A model generated the notes under the pieces. It searched no databases and was not told the origin of the DNA. It saw only the letters and a program-made list of their open reading frames with translations. A DNA stretch of 64,000 nt from positions 178,958 to 242,957 of the forward strand of contig NZ_JABXWT010000003.1 of the NCBI RefSeq assembly GCF_013377785.1, read 5' to 3'. This document shows positions 1 to 8,896 of the stretch, one piece after another; within the stretch, counting starts at the first letter, position 1, and every line of letters starts with the position of its first letter. The translations under genes were made by a program, and so were the position numbers. The DNA is from Ruegeria haliotis. Lineage in GTDB: Bacteria; Pseudomonadota; Alphaproteobacteria; Rhodobacterales; Rhodobacteraceae.

Positions 1-895
1 CAGCGGCAAGCGCAACGGGATCATCTTTTTCGACCAAACGACCGGTTACGCCATCTTTGATCTGCGCGCTGAAGGCGCCAACGCCGTGGCAGGCGATTGC
101 CGGAACGCTGGATGCCATCGCCTCGAGCGGGGTCAGGCCAAACCCTTCATGACGCGCCGGAGCCACGAACAAATCCAGCGACCTGTAGGTTTCGACAATC
201 TCTTCCCACGGGCGTTCCCCCAGAAATTGCACCCGATCCGCAAGCCCGGCAGCCCGGAGCTTTTGTTCCTGTTCTTGCTGAAAACCTTCGAATTCTTTGG
301 TTGCGCGGCCTGTGAACACAATGCTGACATCAGGATGTGACGGCAGAACGTCAATTGCAGCGTCTACCAGCAGATCGACTCCCTTTTGAGGCCGGATCCG
401 ACCAAAGCAGCCAATCAGTGTACCGCCGGGAAGGCCAAGCCTTTGCCGCAGCGCCTGTTTGTCCTTTGCAGGGTGAAACAGCTTGGTATTCACGCCATGC
501 ATGATGACAGTTGATGGGTGATCGAGAAATGACGCGGCCTGAGGCGTGGTGGCGATCAGCGCGTCCATCTTCGAGATGAGCCACTTTGTGAACCCCGAAT
601 GATTTCGTTGCGCCGCTGATGTAAACAAAAGCTTCAGGTTTCGCCGCAGAACCGTCCTGAGGAACAGGCCCATCAGCATCTCCGTATTGCGGCGCGCGTG
701 CCAGACCTTCGGGGTTCGGTTGGGCAGAAATGGCACCTTGATCAGTCGGATATGCGGAAGATCATCTGGCAAGCCTGGGCCTGTCGCAACGATGCCGATC
801 ATCTTTTTCTGGATGGGCAGCAGACGAATAACCGTTGTCGTCACCCCTGAAAGGCTGTGTTTCAGGTTGGGCGCAATCACCTCGATGTCCGGCAC
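1..895 (-). CDS. Family 4 glycosyltransferase, LpcC-like, partial at the window edge
   Basis: GT-B fold glycosyltransferase that would move a sugar from a nucleotide-sugar donor during lipopolysaccharide or other envelope glycan assembly. It reads on the minus strand from a GTG at 895 that follows AAGGGAGAG at good spacing; no ATG fits. About 298 residues are visible before the gene leaves the window. The opening PDIEVIAPN and LSGVTTT resemble LpcC-type lipopolysaccharide core mannosyltransferases of alphaproteobacteria. The C-terminal nucleotide-sugar domain shows GCFGRIRPQKGVDLL and the family E-x7-E loop within RHEGFGLTPLEAMA. The frame is open throughout. The sugar transferred is inference. 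Confidence 0.85.
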   Translation of the reverse strand, partial: MPDIEVIAPNLKHSLSGVTTTVIRLLPIQKKMIGIVATGPGLPDDLPHIRLIKVPFLPNRTPKVWHARRNTEMLMGLFLRTVLRRNLKLLFTSAAQRNHSGFTKWLISKMDALIATTPQAASFLDHPSTVIMHGVNTKLFHPAKDKQALRQRLGLPGGTLIGCFGRIRPQKGVDLLVDAAIDVLPSHPDVSIVFTGRATKEFEGFQQEQEQKLRAAGLADRVQFLGERPWEEIVETYRSLDLFVAPARHEGFGLTPLEAMASSVPAIACHGVGAFSAQIKDGVTGRLVEKDDPVALAA

Positions 896-927
896 AGCAC
901 TCTCCCTTCGGAACGATCCCGTCAAAT

Positions 928-2100
928 TCAGTCCACGCTATCCCGGCTGAATAGATAGATCACGCTGCCGATGGCAAGGGTAACCGCAAAAAAGCCGAAT
1001 ATAGCCGTGTAGGGCGCGGTTGCCCCGCTCTGGGCGGTTGCTGCATGAATCCGCCCGGTTGCGAACTGCGCAATCCCGACACCACCGACGCCGAAAAGAT
1101 TCAAAAGGGTCACACCGCGGCCCACCAGATGCGACGGCACGAAGGCGCGGCCGTGGGCCATGATGACCGGGAAGCTTGCCCCCAGAAAGCCGATCACGGC
1201 CAGCAGGGCAACGGATACCCAGACCGCATCATCAATCCAAAGGCACAACACCGCAAGGGTCGCAGCCCCCAGAGCGTTGCCGCCGAAAATCACCCATTTC
1301 CGCGTTCCAAGCAGACGATCCAGCGGTCCATAGACAAACGTTCCCGCAATCATCGCCGCGCCCATGAACAGCGTGGCCGTTCCGATTTGTGTGGTGTCGA
1401 GGTTGAAAACATCGCTCAGATACGGGCCGGCCCACAATCCGCGCAATGCGGCAGACGGTGCATAGGCCACCAGCATCAGCGGCAGGATCAGCCACAGTGC
1501 GGGCTCTTTCAGTAGGTCCAGTACTGATCCTTTGTGTTCCGATTCGACTTTGGCCGGGTCATGAACGCTTAACCAAATGCCCAGTGCGGTGGCGGCAGAA
1601 ATCACCGCCAGCCCGACCATCGTTGCGCGCCAGCCCATCAACTCGACCGCCAATGCGGTGGGGTAGGACGCCACAAGATTGCCCACTGACCCAACGCCCA
1701 GCATCAACGCTGCGAGGGTGGCGAATTTGGCCGGAGGGTACTCGCGGGCGAAGATGTAATACGATGCCATCAGAACCGGCGAGCAGCCAATTCCGATCAG
1801 CCCCATGGCCAGGCTGATATGTAGTGGAGATGTTGCGACGGCGAACACTGCGGCGCCACCGGCCCCCCCGATCAGCAATAGAACAGCGGCTGTCAGGCGC
1901 GGGCCGATCCGGTCCAGCGCCCAGCCAACGGGAATCTGCATCCCTGCAAACACCAGGAACCAAAGCCCTGAGGCAAAGGCCAGATCCTCTGGCGTGGCGC
2001 CCACATCGCGTTCAAGGTCCAGGCTGAGAACGGCCAGAAACGCGCGAAAAAACTGGCTGAGCACATAGCCCAGACACAACACCACCAGCCCTGCCTTCAT
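928..2100 (-). CDS. MFS transporter
   Basis: Major facilitator superfamily permease of the inner membrane, about 390 residues with roughly twelve hydrophobic segments. I chose the ATG at 2100 because the protein then starts MKAGLVVLCLGYVLSQFF, directly with the first helix; a longer reading to 2196 only adds a polar tail. The helix 2-3 loop GWALDRIGPRLT matches MFS motif A. The substrate is not readable. It sits just upstream of the glycosyltransferase on the same strand, with about 30 bp between them, and may be cotranscribed. The gene to its right is divergent. Confidence 0.85.
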   Translation of the reverse strand: MKAGLVVLCLGYVLSQFFRAFLAVLSLDLERDVGATPEDLAFASGLWFLVFAGMQIPVGWALDRIGPRLTAAVLLLIGGAGGAAVFAVATSPLHISLAMGLIGIGCSPVLMASYYIFAREYPPAKFATLAALMLGVGSVGNLVASYPTALAVELMGWRATMVGLAVISAATALGIWLSVHDPAKVESEHKGSVLDLLKEPALWLILPLMLVAYAPSAALRGLWAGPYLSDVFNLDTTQIGTATLFMGAAMIAGTFVYGPLDRLLGTRKWVIFGGNALGAATLAVLCLWIDDAVWVSVALLAVIGFLGASFPVIMAHGRAFVPSHLVGRGVTLLNLFGVGGVGIAQFATGRIHAATAQSGATAPYTAIFGFFAVTLAIGSVIYLFSRDSVD

Positions 2101-2240
2101 GAAACGCCCCCATATGGTTCTTGGGGCAATGCTTGGCATGTCATGGCAAATCGCACAAGCACGTGTAGTATGTTGCAGAGGACGGATAGCGATCACATTC
2201 AGACTATCATCCGGTCAGACATCTATTTTCGAGGGGGATA

Positions 2241-3383
2241 ATGAAAGACCTCCATTCTGCGTTTTACGAGAATCTTCCCCTGCTGCGCGACTTCACCCGG
2301 TTGGCGAATCCCGCGCAGTTCACAGCTGTGCCCGAGGATTGGGTGCTGGGCGTTGCGGATATTGTCGATTCCACCGGCGAAATTGCGCGTGGCCGATATA
2401 AAACGGTGAATATGGTCGGGGCTGCCGTCATCTCGGCCATGATCAACGCGATGGGTGGCAAGCTGTTCCCTTATGTCTTTGGCGGGGATGGAGCGGGGTT
2501 TGCGGTGCCTCCCAGCGCGGTTGACGAGGCCCGCGCCGCACTGGCGGCCCTTCGGCGCTGGGCGGAAGAAGAGTTTTCGATGCCTCTGCGCGCCGCTCTG
2601 GTCCCGGTGGCCGAGTTGCGGCGGGCGGGCAAGGATTTGCGCGTCGCCCGTTATGCCCCCTCGAGCGGGGTTGATTATGCGATGTTTTCGGGTGGCGGTC
2701 TTGCTTGGGCCGAGGAGCAGATGAAGGATGGCCTGTATGAGGTGCCCCCCGCCGAGCCCGGGGCACAACCCAATCTGGAAGGGTTGTCCTGTCGTTGGTC
2801 CAACAGCCCGGCGCGGCATGGCCGGATCGTATCGCTGGTCGTGCAGCCCACAGCAAGCGCGACCGAGAGCGACTTTGCTGATCTGGCGCAATCTGTCCTG
2901 TCCGCATCGGAAGGGTTGGAGCGCGCAGGTCACCCGGTGCCTGCCGACGGCCCGCCCATGACCTGGCCGCCACCGGGTCTCGATCTCGATGCGCATGTTG
3001 CGCGCGCTGGGCGGAACATGGTGGTGCAAAAACTATTGCTGTTGGGACAGAATCTGCTGATCGCTCTGTTGTTTTTGACCGGAAAGCGGTTGGGGCAGTT
3101 TGCACCCAATCATTACAAGCGCATGGTCAGCCGCAATGCGGATTTTCGTAAATTCGATGACGGGCTGAAGATGACGCTGGATTGCGACCCGACCACCCTG
3201 TCACAGATTGAACATATGCTGGAAGAGGCGCGCGGGCGGGGCAAGATCCGATACGGCCTGCATGCGCAGAACGAGGCGATGATGACGTGCTTTGTTCCCT
3301 CGGCCACGCGCGATGATCATGTGCACTTCGTTGACGGAGCTTCGGGTGGTTACGCGCAGGCCGCGGCAGCCATGCGCGCCTGA
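2241..3383 (+). CDS. DUF3095 family protein, cyclase-like
   Basis: A 380-residue protein of the DUF3095 family. The N-terminal half carries GVADIVDSTGEIARG followed about 45 residues later by FPYVFGGDGAGFAVP. This pairing, an Asp-containing strand and a GGDG turn, resembles the metal-binding core of class III nucleotidyl cyclases, and the family is usually described as cyclase-related; activity here is inference. The C-terminal third contains a hydrophobic stretch (LLLLGQNLLIALLFLTG) and a polar tail. The ATG follows GAGGGGGATA, a good ribosome binding site. It diverges from the MFS gene and converges on hpaI with a 4-bp gap. Confidence 0.75.
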   Translation: MKDLHSAFYENLPLLRDFTRLANPAQFTAVPEDWVLGVADIVDSTGEIARGRYKTVNMVGAAVISAMINAMGGKLFPYVFGGDGAGFAVPPSAVDEARAALAALRRWAEEEFSMPLRAALVPVAELRRAGKDLRVARYAPSSGVDYAMFSGGGLAWAEEQMKDGLYEVPPAEPGAQPNLEGLSCRWSNSPARHGRIVSLVVQPTASATESDFADLAQSVLSASEGLERAGHPVPADGPPMTWPPPGLDLDAHVARAGRNMVVQKLLLLGQNLLIALLFLTGKRLGQFAPNHYKRMVSRNADFRKFDDGLKMTLDCDPTTLSQIEHMLEEARGRGKIRYGLHAQNEAMMTCFVPSATRDDHVHFVDGASGGYAQAAAAMRA

Positions 3384-3387
3384 TGCG

Positions 3388-4158
3388 CTATTTCGCTTTC
3401 CATTGTGCCGCCAGCGCCCGCGATGCCTGGGTCAAAAGCATCACGTCGATACCCACCGCCAGAAATTGCGCGCCCATCTCCAGATAAGTCTGCGTTGCGT
3501 CGTCATTGGTGCCCAGAATACCGGGTGCCTTGCCCGCAGCTTTGATGCGGTTCAACGCGTCGGAAATGACTTCGCGTACCTCAGGTGCGGCGCTGTTGCC
3601 TTGAAAGCCCATATCGGTTGACAGATCTGCTGGACCGATGAAGACGCCATCAACGCCGTCCACCTGTAGGATCTCGTCCAGCGCAGCGATCCCGGCGCGG
3701 TTTTCCACCTGCAACAGCAGGCAGATTTCCTGATCTGCGGTCTGGATATAGTCATCCACTGCGCCATACATCGTCGCCCGCGACGCCATCGCCCCAACCC
3801 CGCGCACGCCATCGGGCGGATAACGGCAGGCCCGCACCAGTTCGCGCGCCTGTTCGGCGCTTTCGACGATGGGCACCAGCACGGTTTGCGCCCCTGCATC
3901 CAGCACCATTTTGATCAGCCAGGTCTCACCCACCGGGACGCGCACCACCGGATGCGATGGGCTGTTTTCCAGCGCCATCAACTGATCCCGGATCGAGCGT
4001 ATGTCGTTTGGCGCGTGCTCGCCATCGATCACCAGCCAGTCGAACCCGGCGGTCCCCATAATCTCAGCAGTGATGGGTTCCGCAAAGCTCATCCAGCAGC
4101 CAATCCGCCGTTGGCCCTGTATCAGAGCCTGTTTAAAGGTATTTTTCGGGGCAACCAT
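3388..4158 (-). CDS. hpaI: 4-hydroxy-2-oxoheptanedioate aldolase family (HpaI/HpcH)
   Basis: Class II pyruvate aldolase of the HpaI/HpcH family, which splits 4-hydroxy-2-oxo acids to pyruvate and an aldehyde at the end of homoprotocatechuate degradation. It is 256 residues, the usual length. Catalytic positions fit with a constant +3 offset from the E. coli enzyme: H48 in DGEHAP, R73 in VVRVP, metal ligands E152 in QVENRAG and D178 in IGPADLS. It lies 17 bp downstream of the stop of a broken PLP decarboxylase gene and diverges from hpaR, which supports a homoprotocatechuate-type context. Substrate range in this family is broad, so the true substrate is uncertain. Confidence 0.85.
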   Translation of the reverse strand: MVAPKNTFKQALIQGQRRIGCWMSFAEPITAEIMGTAGFDWLVIDGEHAPNDIRSIRDQLMALENSPSHPVVRVPVGETWLIKMVLDAGAQTVLVPIVESAEQARELVRACRYPPDGVRGVGAMASRATMYGAVDDYIQTADQEICLLLQVENRAGIAALDEILQVDGVDGVFIGPADLSTDMGFQGNSAAPEVREVISDALNRIKAAGKAPGILGTNDDATQTYLEMGAQFLAVGIDVMLLTQASRALAAQWKAK

Positions 4159-4174
4159 CTGTGGTCCTCCTGTC

Positions 4175-4537
4175 TCAATCCGTCAGGGATCGGGCGATTT
4201 CGGTGATGACGTCAAGGGCCATCTTCACATCATCTTCGGTGGTGTCAAACTAGCCAGCCTGAAAGCGGATCGCCAGATCTCCGTCTACGCGGGTCTGCGT
4301 CAGGTAAATGCGTCCGTCATCGTTGATGGCGTTCACCAGACGCAGGTTCAGATCGTCCAGATCGGTGCTGCCAGCGGGCGCGTAGCGGAAAGTCCACAGC
4401 GACCACATGGGCGGTGTGACGATCTCAAGATCCGGCTCAGTTGCCAGCCGGTCATGCAGATCGTTGGACCAAGTGATGTGATTGCGCAGCCGCTCTCGCA
4501 ATCCCTCAAGCCCGTAGGCGCGGATGCCCTTGCGTTC
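4175..4537 (-). pseudogene. Pyridoxal-dependent decarboxylase (group II), C-terminal remnant with nonsense codon
   Basis: The minus strand reads RKGIRAYGLEGLRERL, then VTPPMWSLWTFRY, then GRIYLTQTRVDGDLAIRFQAG, the C-terminal region of aromatic-L-amino-acid/PLP group II decarboxylases. A TAG at about 4250 interrupts it, after which the same frame continues FDTTEDDVKMALDVI and ends in TGA at 4175. The TAG probably replaces CAG. The large N-terminal domain with the PLP lysine is missing; the remnant stops at the hpaR promoter region. It would have been cotranscribed with hpaI. A deletion followed by decay is the simplest reading. Confidence 0.8.
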
Positions 4538-4634
4538 AGTGATAGATATAGACTGACAAGGTCAATTCTCATTACTTGGGACGCTGATCCGGCAGATTGC
4601 TTGCGTGCGGACAAGATATCGGCGAAGATTCGGT

Positions 4635-5069
4635 ATGACCGACGAACTCCCGCTGACGTCACGATCTTTGCCCATTGCGCTGTTGCGCGCGCGGGAAAAG
4701 GTTATGGGGCCCATTCGAACATTGCTGGCAGACGCAGGCGTCACCGAGCAGCAATGGCGTGTCTTGCGCGTTCTCAACGAAGAAGGCCCGCAGGAACCGA
4801 CTGACATTGCCGAGCGTGCCTGCCTGCTTTTACCCAGCTTGACGCGTATTCTGCAAAAGCTGGAACAGAAGGGATTGATCGCCCGGCGTTGCCATCCGGT
4901 GGACCGGCGTCGTCAGATTGTCGAGATCAGCAAGGGCGGCGTACAGATCATTCATGACAATCTGGCTGTCAGCGTGGAACAAGCGGAACGTATTCGCACG
5001 CTTCTTGGCCCTAAAAAGCATGAACTGTTGCTGGACCTGCTGAACGAATTGAAAGATCTGGAGACCTGA
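4635..5069 (+). CDS. hpaR: HpaR-type MarR family regulator
   Basis: MarR-family winged-helix repressor of about 144 residues, matching the HpaR subfamily that controls homoprotocatechuate degradation. I start it at the ATG at 4635 (MTDELPLTSRSLPIALLRAR), because HpaR proteins begin with a similar conserved stretch; an ATG at 4605 would add ten basic residues. The recognition region is TDIAERACLLLPSLTRILQKL and the wing is RRCHPVDRRRQIVEIS. It is divergent from the PLP-decarboxylase remnant and hpaI, so it likely controls them from the shared region at 4540-4630. The inducer would be an aromatic catabolite in the known family. Confidence 0.85.
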   Translation: MTDELPLTSRSLPIALLRAREKVMGPIRTLLADAGVTEQQWRVLRVLNEEGPQEPTDIAERACLLLPSLTRILQKLEQKGLIARRCHPVDRRRQIVEISKGGVQIIHDNLAVSVEQAERIRTLLGPKKHELLLDLLNELKDLET

Positions 5070-5083
5070 TCCCCCTGAAAGGT

Positions 5084-5118
5084 CCCGCCGGAGAAAATAG
5101 GGGGATATCTCCGGCGGG
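5084..5118 (+). terminator. Stem-loop after hpaR
   Basis: CCCGCCGGAG (5084-5093) pairs perfectly with CTCCGGCGGG (5109-5118) around a 15-nt loop, 15 bp after the hpaR stop. There is no T-run after it, so it is only a possible terminator. Confidence 0.45.
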
Positions 5119-5757
5119 GTTGCCAGACCAGGACTGGATTATGTACCTGGCCCGAGGCCGACCGCGTCGCGTTTTGTCCGACGGTCCGGCCCGCGCTTCG
5201 GAGGAACTGCAAAGCCGAAAAAATGGCTCGTAAACAGGTGCGAAGGATCCAGGGGGATGGACCTTGCGCCTGTGTTCTCCGAAACGGTCGTACCCGACTG
5301 CGAACTTGTGGTTATGTCCGCAAGAGGTGTCTTTGAGTCAGCTTGGTCGTGCTGCATTTCCCCGGCCTTCTTAAGTGCCGGATGGCGTTGCCGAATAAAT
5401 CTGCCGCGTCCAGTTGTGTGAGATTGCAGCATGTGTTCAGGTGCATCACTACCCCCACAGATAGCGCGTTTTATGGATAATCCAACATCCTCGATCCCGG
5501 AGGCGCAGACTGCTGGAGCGGTCTCTCGTTGCTGTGTTCGGCTGATCATGTTCCGTGCCCAAATGGCTTGACCGGTATTGGCGGCCATAAAGGCGCATAG
5601 CCGTGCGTCAGGGAATGGTCAGCAGATCGATGGGCGGAACTAAGCAGGTTCCAGCCGAAACAATCTGGGGATGTAGGCAGAAACCGGCTGCGACAAAGGC
5701 TTGTCAGTGGCAAAGTGTGCACTAAGGTGCGCTTTGCGTAAGCAAATGGGGATCGTC
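5119..5757. other. Gap without a convincing gene
   Basis: About 640 bp between hpaR and the FAH-family gene. A 149-residue reading frame exists on the minus strand (5139-5588) but shows no recognizable domain, signal or coherent composition. This may be decayed catabolic sequence. I see no RNA gene in it. Confidence 0.4.
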
Positions 5758-6456
5758 ATGCACGACAGTCTGTTTTCACTTCCGGAACCTGTCACCATAC
5801 CTGTTCGGGGTGAGACGTCCGAGTATCCTGTTGGGCGGATATTCTGCGTCGGTCGAAACTACGCGGCCCACGCGGCGGAGATGGGCCATGATGTCGATCG
5901 CGAGGCGCCGTTCTATTTTACCAAGTCCGCCCCGAATGCGATTTTGTCGGGGGCGACCGTGCCCTACCCACCGGGAACCGGGAATTATCACCACGAGATG
6001 GAATTGGCCGTGGCCATTGGCCAGCCTGTGTTTCGTGCCAATAGCGCCGAGGCGTGGAATGCGGTTTACGCCTATGGCTGTGCGCTGGACATGACCCGCC
6101 GTGACCTGCAAATCCGCGAGCGTAACAAGCAACGGCCGTGGGATTTGGGCAAGGATGTCGAGAATGGCGCGGTGTTCGCCCCGCTGACCCGCACAGCAGA
6201 TTGGTCGCCTGATGACGACAAACGCATCCACCTGAGCGTCAACGGAGAGATTCGACAAGATGCGAAGCTGGATGAGTTGATCTGGAAGATCGACGAAATC
6301 ATCAGCCATCTTTCCGGGTTCTACCATCTGCGCCCGGGTGATCTGATCCTGACTGGCACGCCTGCCGGGGTGGGGCCGGTTGTGGCCGGGGATGTGATCG
6401 ACGGTGGAATTGAGGGGTTGGACCCGATCCAACTGACATTGTCTGACGCTCAATAG
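5758..6456 (+). CDS. Fumarylacetoacetate hydrolase family, fumarylpyruvate-hydrolase-like
   Basis: FAH-family metal-dependent hydrolase of about 232 residues that cleaves C-C bonds in 2,4-diketo acids from aromatic-ring degradation. The best match by eye is the fumarylpyruvate hydrolase type: FCVGRNYAAHAAEMG, PFYFTKSAPNAI, NYHHEMELAVAIG with the paired acidic metal ligands, CALDMTRRDLQ with the third, and a C-terminal GDLILTGTPAGVGPV. I chose the ATG at 5758 (MHDSLFSLPEP) with GGGGATC before it; the frame opens earlier, at 5701. Together with hpaI and hpaR it suggests an aromatic catabolic patch, but the pathway is incomplete in this window. Confidence 0.85.
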   Translation: MHDSLFSLPEPVTIPVRGETSEYPVGRIFCVGRNYAAHAAEMGHDVDREAPFYFTKSAPNAILSGATVPYPPGTGNYHHEMELAVAIGQPVFRANSAEAWNAVYAYGCALDMTRRDLQIRERNKQRPWDLGKDVENGAVFAPLTRTADWSPDDDKRIHLSVNGEIRQDAKLDELIWKIDEIISHLSGFYHLRPGDLILTGTPAGVGPVVAGDVIDGGIEGLDPIQLTLSDAQ

Positions 6457-6459
6457 GGC

Positions 6460-7674
6460 CTATTTAGGGTCTTTCAGCCAGTCCGAGGCGAACTCGACGT
6501 GATCCAGCCCGGCAAATCGCCGAACTCGATCCAATTCCGATTGCAACCTTTGGCTGCGTGCGTCCGACCAGCGCACAGCCCGCTCTGGCCAGACAGCTTT
6601 GACGCGCAGCGCACAGCAATCCCGATGCGCCTTCATGTCGATCCGTCCGATCAGCTTGTCACCCTCGATCAGCGGGAAGACATAATAGCCATAGGTCCTT
6701 TTGGTGGCGGGCACAAAAACCTCGATCCGGTAGTGGAACCCAAACAATCTTTCGGCCCTGTTCCGGTCCCTCAACATTGGATCAAATGGGCTAAGCACCC
6801 TGATCCGTCCCGAAGGTGCGGGTAATACCGCGGCTTCGTCGCAGAGCCCGGGACGGGCTATCACCTTTCGCACTCGCCCATCTGCGCAGGTGACTTCGAT
6901 TTCTTCCAACGCCCCGCGCTTTAAGGCGTTTGCGCACCAGTTTTTGGCCTCGGCCGGGCTAACCGTATCCCAGAATGCGGCCAGTTCACCCGAGGTGGCG
7001 AACCCAAGCCGGTCCATTGCGGCATTACACAGCCAATCCACGGTCTCATCTGCGTCACAAACTGAGTTGCCGGGGCACAGATGTGTATCGATTACCCGTT
7101 CCGTCAGGTCATAGCGTTTCTGAAACCCATCGCGGCCAATGACAGTCAGCGCGCCCGATCGCCATAGAAACTCCAGCGCCGTCTTGGAGGGGTGCCAATC
7201 CCACCAGCCACCCGAGCCTTTCTTTTCGTCTTTCCCGACATCGGATGAACCGACCGGGCCATGATCGCGGATATGTTGCAGAACCGTTTCGAATTGCTGC
7301 TCGAACCCATCGCGTCGCCAATTCTTCCATCGCGATTTCAGCAGCTCGGCATCGCGTTGAAAACGCAGGTGCCAATGTCGGTAGTATTCCATCGGAATAA
7401 CGGCTGCGTCGTGCGTCCAGTGTTCAAACAGTGCCTTGTCGCGTTCGTACAAGCGTTTGAGGTTGGTGCTGCGATAGCTGGGCCTGCGCGAAAACAGGAT
7501 CATGTCATGGGCGCGGGCGACCGTATTGATACTGTCCAGCTGAATAAAGCCAAGACGCTGGATCAACTGCAGCAGGTCCGCACCCTTTGCATTTCCTGCC
7601 GGAGGTTCCAGCAAGGCATGGCGCTCCATGAACAGCGCCCGCGCCGCCCGATTGTCCAGTTGTTGCAGCACCAC
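6460..7674 (-). CDS. YcaQ/AlkX-type DNA glycosylase (HTH_42 winged helix)
   Basis: A 404-residue winged-helix protein of the YcaQ/AlkZ/AlkX group, DNA glycosylases that unhook interstrand crosslinks or excise bulky alkylated bases. The catalytic strand reads LGFIQLDSIN with Q45-L46-D47, the Gln-x-Asp form seen in the E. coli YcaQ (AlkX) branch rather than the Gln-x-Gln of AlkZ. Next come ARAHDMILFSR and, further on, IRVLSPFDPMLRDRNRAERLFGF, also typical. It converges on the FAH gene with 3 bp between stops and lies 4 bp from the LacI-type regulator stop upstream. No pathway link to neighbours is evident. Confidence 0.85.
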   Translation of the reverse strand: MVLQQLDNRAARALFMERHALLEPPAGNAKGADLLQLIQRLGFIQLDSINTVARAHDMILFSRRPSYRSTNLKRLYERDKALFEHWTHDAAVIPMEYYRHWHLRFQRDAELLKSRWKNWRRDGFEQQFETVLQHIRDHGPVGSSDVGKDEKKGSGGWWDWHPSKTALEFLWRSGALTVIGRDGFQKRYDLTERVIDTHLCPGNSVCDADETVDWLCNAAMDRLGFATSGELAAFWDTVSPAEAKNWCANALKRGALEEIEVTCADGRVRKVIARPGLCDEAAVLPAPSGRIRVLSPFDPMLRDRNRAERLFGFHYRIEVFVPATKRTYGYYVFPLIEGDKLIGRIDMKAHRDCCALRVKAVWPERAVRWSDARSQRLQSELDRVRRFAGLDHVEFASDWLKDPK

Positions 7675-7678
7675 GAAC

Positions 7679-8704
7679 TCAGCGCCGCTTTAGCGTGTCG
7701 CCATAGCTTATCTTCGGGGTCAGAGTGACGCGCGTTTCAATCTCGGAATCCGGATCATCCAACCGTTCCGCGATGATTTTAGCCGCCTGACGGCCAATTT
7801 CCAATCGACACGCATCCATGGTCGCCAGATTGCGCGGCAATCCCTGCAGCAGCTCCACGTTGTTGAAGCCGGCCAATCCGATCTGCCCCGGGATGTCGAT
7901 GCCCTGTTCCAATAGGTACAGCAACCCACCGGCACCAATCATGTCATTGGAGTAATATAGGAAATCCAATTCAGGTGATCGTTCCATCATGGTTTGCGTC
8001 ATCTCGCGCCCCTTGGCCAGCGCGGATCCACCAGAGTAGAACTCGCGGTCTTCGATCTCGATGCCATGCTTACCCAGAACCTCGGTAAAGCCTTCGAACC
8101 GTTTCCGCGCACGGTGGTCCAGTGGCATTTTGGTGCCCATAAAGCCGATATGCTTATACCCGGCCTTCAAGATCGCCTGTGCCATTTCGCGCCCGGCACG
8201 ACGGTGCGAAATACCCACCATCGCATCCACGGGTTTGCCGTCGGCGTCCATGATCTCGACCACCGGAATACCGGCGGAATCCAGCATCGCCCGCGCCGCA
8301 TCCGTGTGTTCCAGCCCGGCGATGATGACACCAGACGGACGCCACGAGAGCATCTCGTACAACACCTTTTCTTCTTTTTCGGGCAAATAATCCGTGACGC
8401 CGACTACCGGCTGCAATTCGGTGTCTTCCAGAACCTGATTGATACCAGTCAGAACCTCGGGGAATACCATGTTCGACAGCGACGGGATAATGACCGCCAC
8501 CAGATTCACCCGACTAGAGGCCAGCGCGCCGGCGATCTTGTTGGGCACATATCCCAGCTCTTTCGCGGCGGCCAGAACGCGGGTGCGGGTGGCGTCCGAC
8601 ACGTCGCCTCGGTTGCGCAGAACCCGGCTGACCGTCATTTCAGACACTCCGGACGCTTCCGAGACATCGCGAAGGGTAAGCGGGCGTTTGGTTTCTGTGG
8701 TCAC
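7679..8704 (-). CDS. LacI/GntR family transcriptional regulator
   Basis: LacI-family sugar-responsive repressor, 341 residues from a GTG at 8704. The frame is open to 8800 but the extra N-terminus has no LacI character. The N-terminal HTH reads LTLRDVSEASGVSEMTVSRVL with the hinge LGYVPNKIAGALAS, followed by a periplasmic-binding-protein-like sensor (VNLVAVIIPSLSNMVF to LTPKISYGDTLKRR). The wording is closest to the gluconate-type GntR subgroup, but the ligand is unproven and no sugar genes adjoin it. A perfect 11-bp palindrome lies 56 bp upstream and may be its own operator. Confidence 0.85.
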   Translation of the reverse strand: MTTETKRPLTLRDVSEASGVSEMTVSRVLRNRGDVSDATRTRVLAAAKELGYVPNKIAGALASSRVNLVAVIIPSLSNMVFPEVLTGINQVLEDTELQPVVGVTDYLPEKEEKVLYEMLSWRPSGVIIAGLEHTDAARAMLDSAGIPVVEIMDADGKPVDAMVGISHRRAGREMAQAILKAGYKHIGFMGTKMPLDHRARKRFEGFTEVLGKHGIEIEDREFYSGGSALAKGREMTQTMMERSPELDFLYYSNDMIGAGGLLYLLEQGIDIPGQIGLAGFNNVELLQGLPRNLATMDACRLEIGRQAAKIIAERLDDPDSEIETRVTLTPKISYGDTLKRR

Positions 8705-8759
8705 GAAGGGCACCTGCGTTGTTGTTTTGCCTGATGGTAGCGTGAACAGGGTGATCTGT

Positions 8760-8770
8760 ACAACTGTTGT
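8760..8770. promoter_or_regulatory. Palindromic possible LacI-type operator
   Basis: ACAACTGTTGT is a perfect palindrome centred on T8765, upstream of the LacI-family gene and before tRNA-Arg. Autoregulation is inferred from position only. Confidence 0.3.
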
Positions 8771-8819
8771 GCAAAGGTCATGACAACCTGGAAAAACCAA
8801 GGTACAGAAGGCGCTGCGC

Positions 8820-8896
8820 GGCTCCGTGGCTCAACTGGATAGAGCAGCCCCCTCCTAAGGGGCAGGTTGCAGGTTCGAATCCTGCCGGGGTCACCA
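8820..8896 (+). tRNA. tRNA-Arg(CCT)
   Basis: A 77-nt cloverleaf with CCA encoded. The acceptor GGCTCCG pairs with CGGGGTC (with G-U pairs), and the anticodon loop is CTCCTAA between CCCC and GGGG, giving anticodon CCT. The T-loop is TTCGAAT. Its 3' half serves as the insertion site of the element that follows: the last 43 bp before the discriminator recur at 22685. Confidence 0.97.
8850..8892. repeat. attL of the tRNA-Arg element
   Basis: 43 bp from CCCTCCTAAGG to CGGGGTC, within the intact tRNA-Arg, identical to 22685-22727. One mismatch (A/G) and then CCA follow in both copies. Confidence 0.9.

Noticed and set aside
2223..3029. 268-residue minus-strand frame opposite the DUF3095 gene
   Set aside because: Shadow; His/Arg/Pro-rich with no domain.
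5139..5588. 149-residue minus-strand frame in the gap after hpaR
   Set aside because: No family, signal or coherent composition and no good start signal; treated as non-coding.
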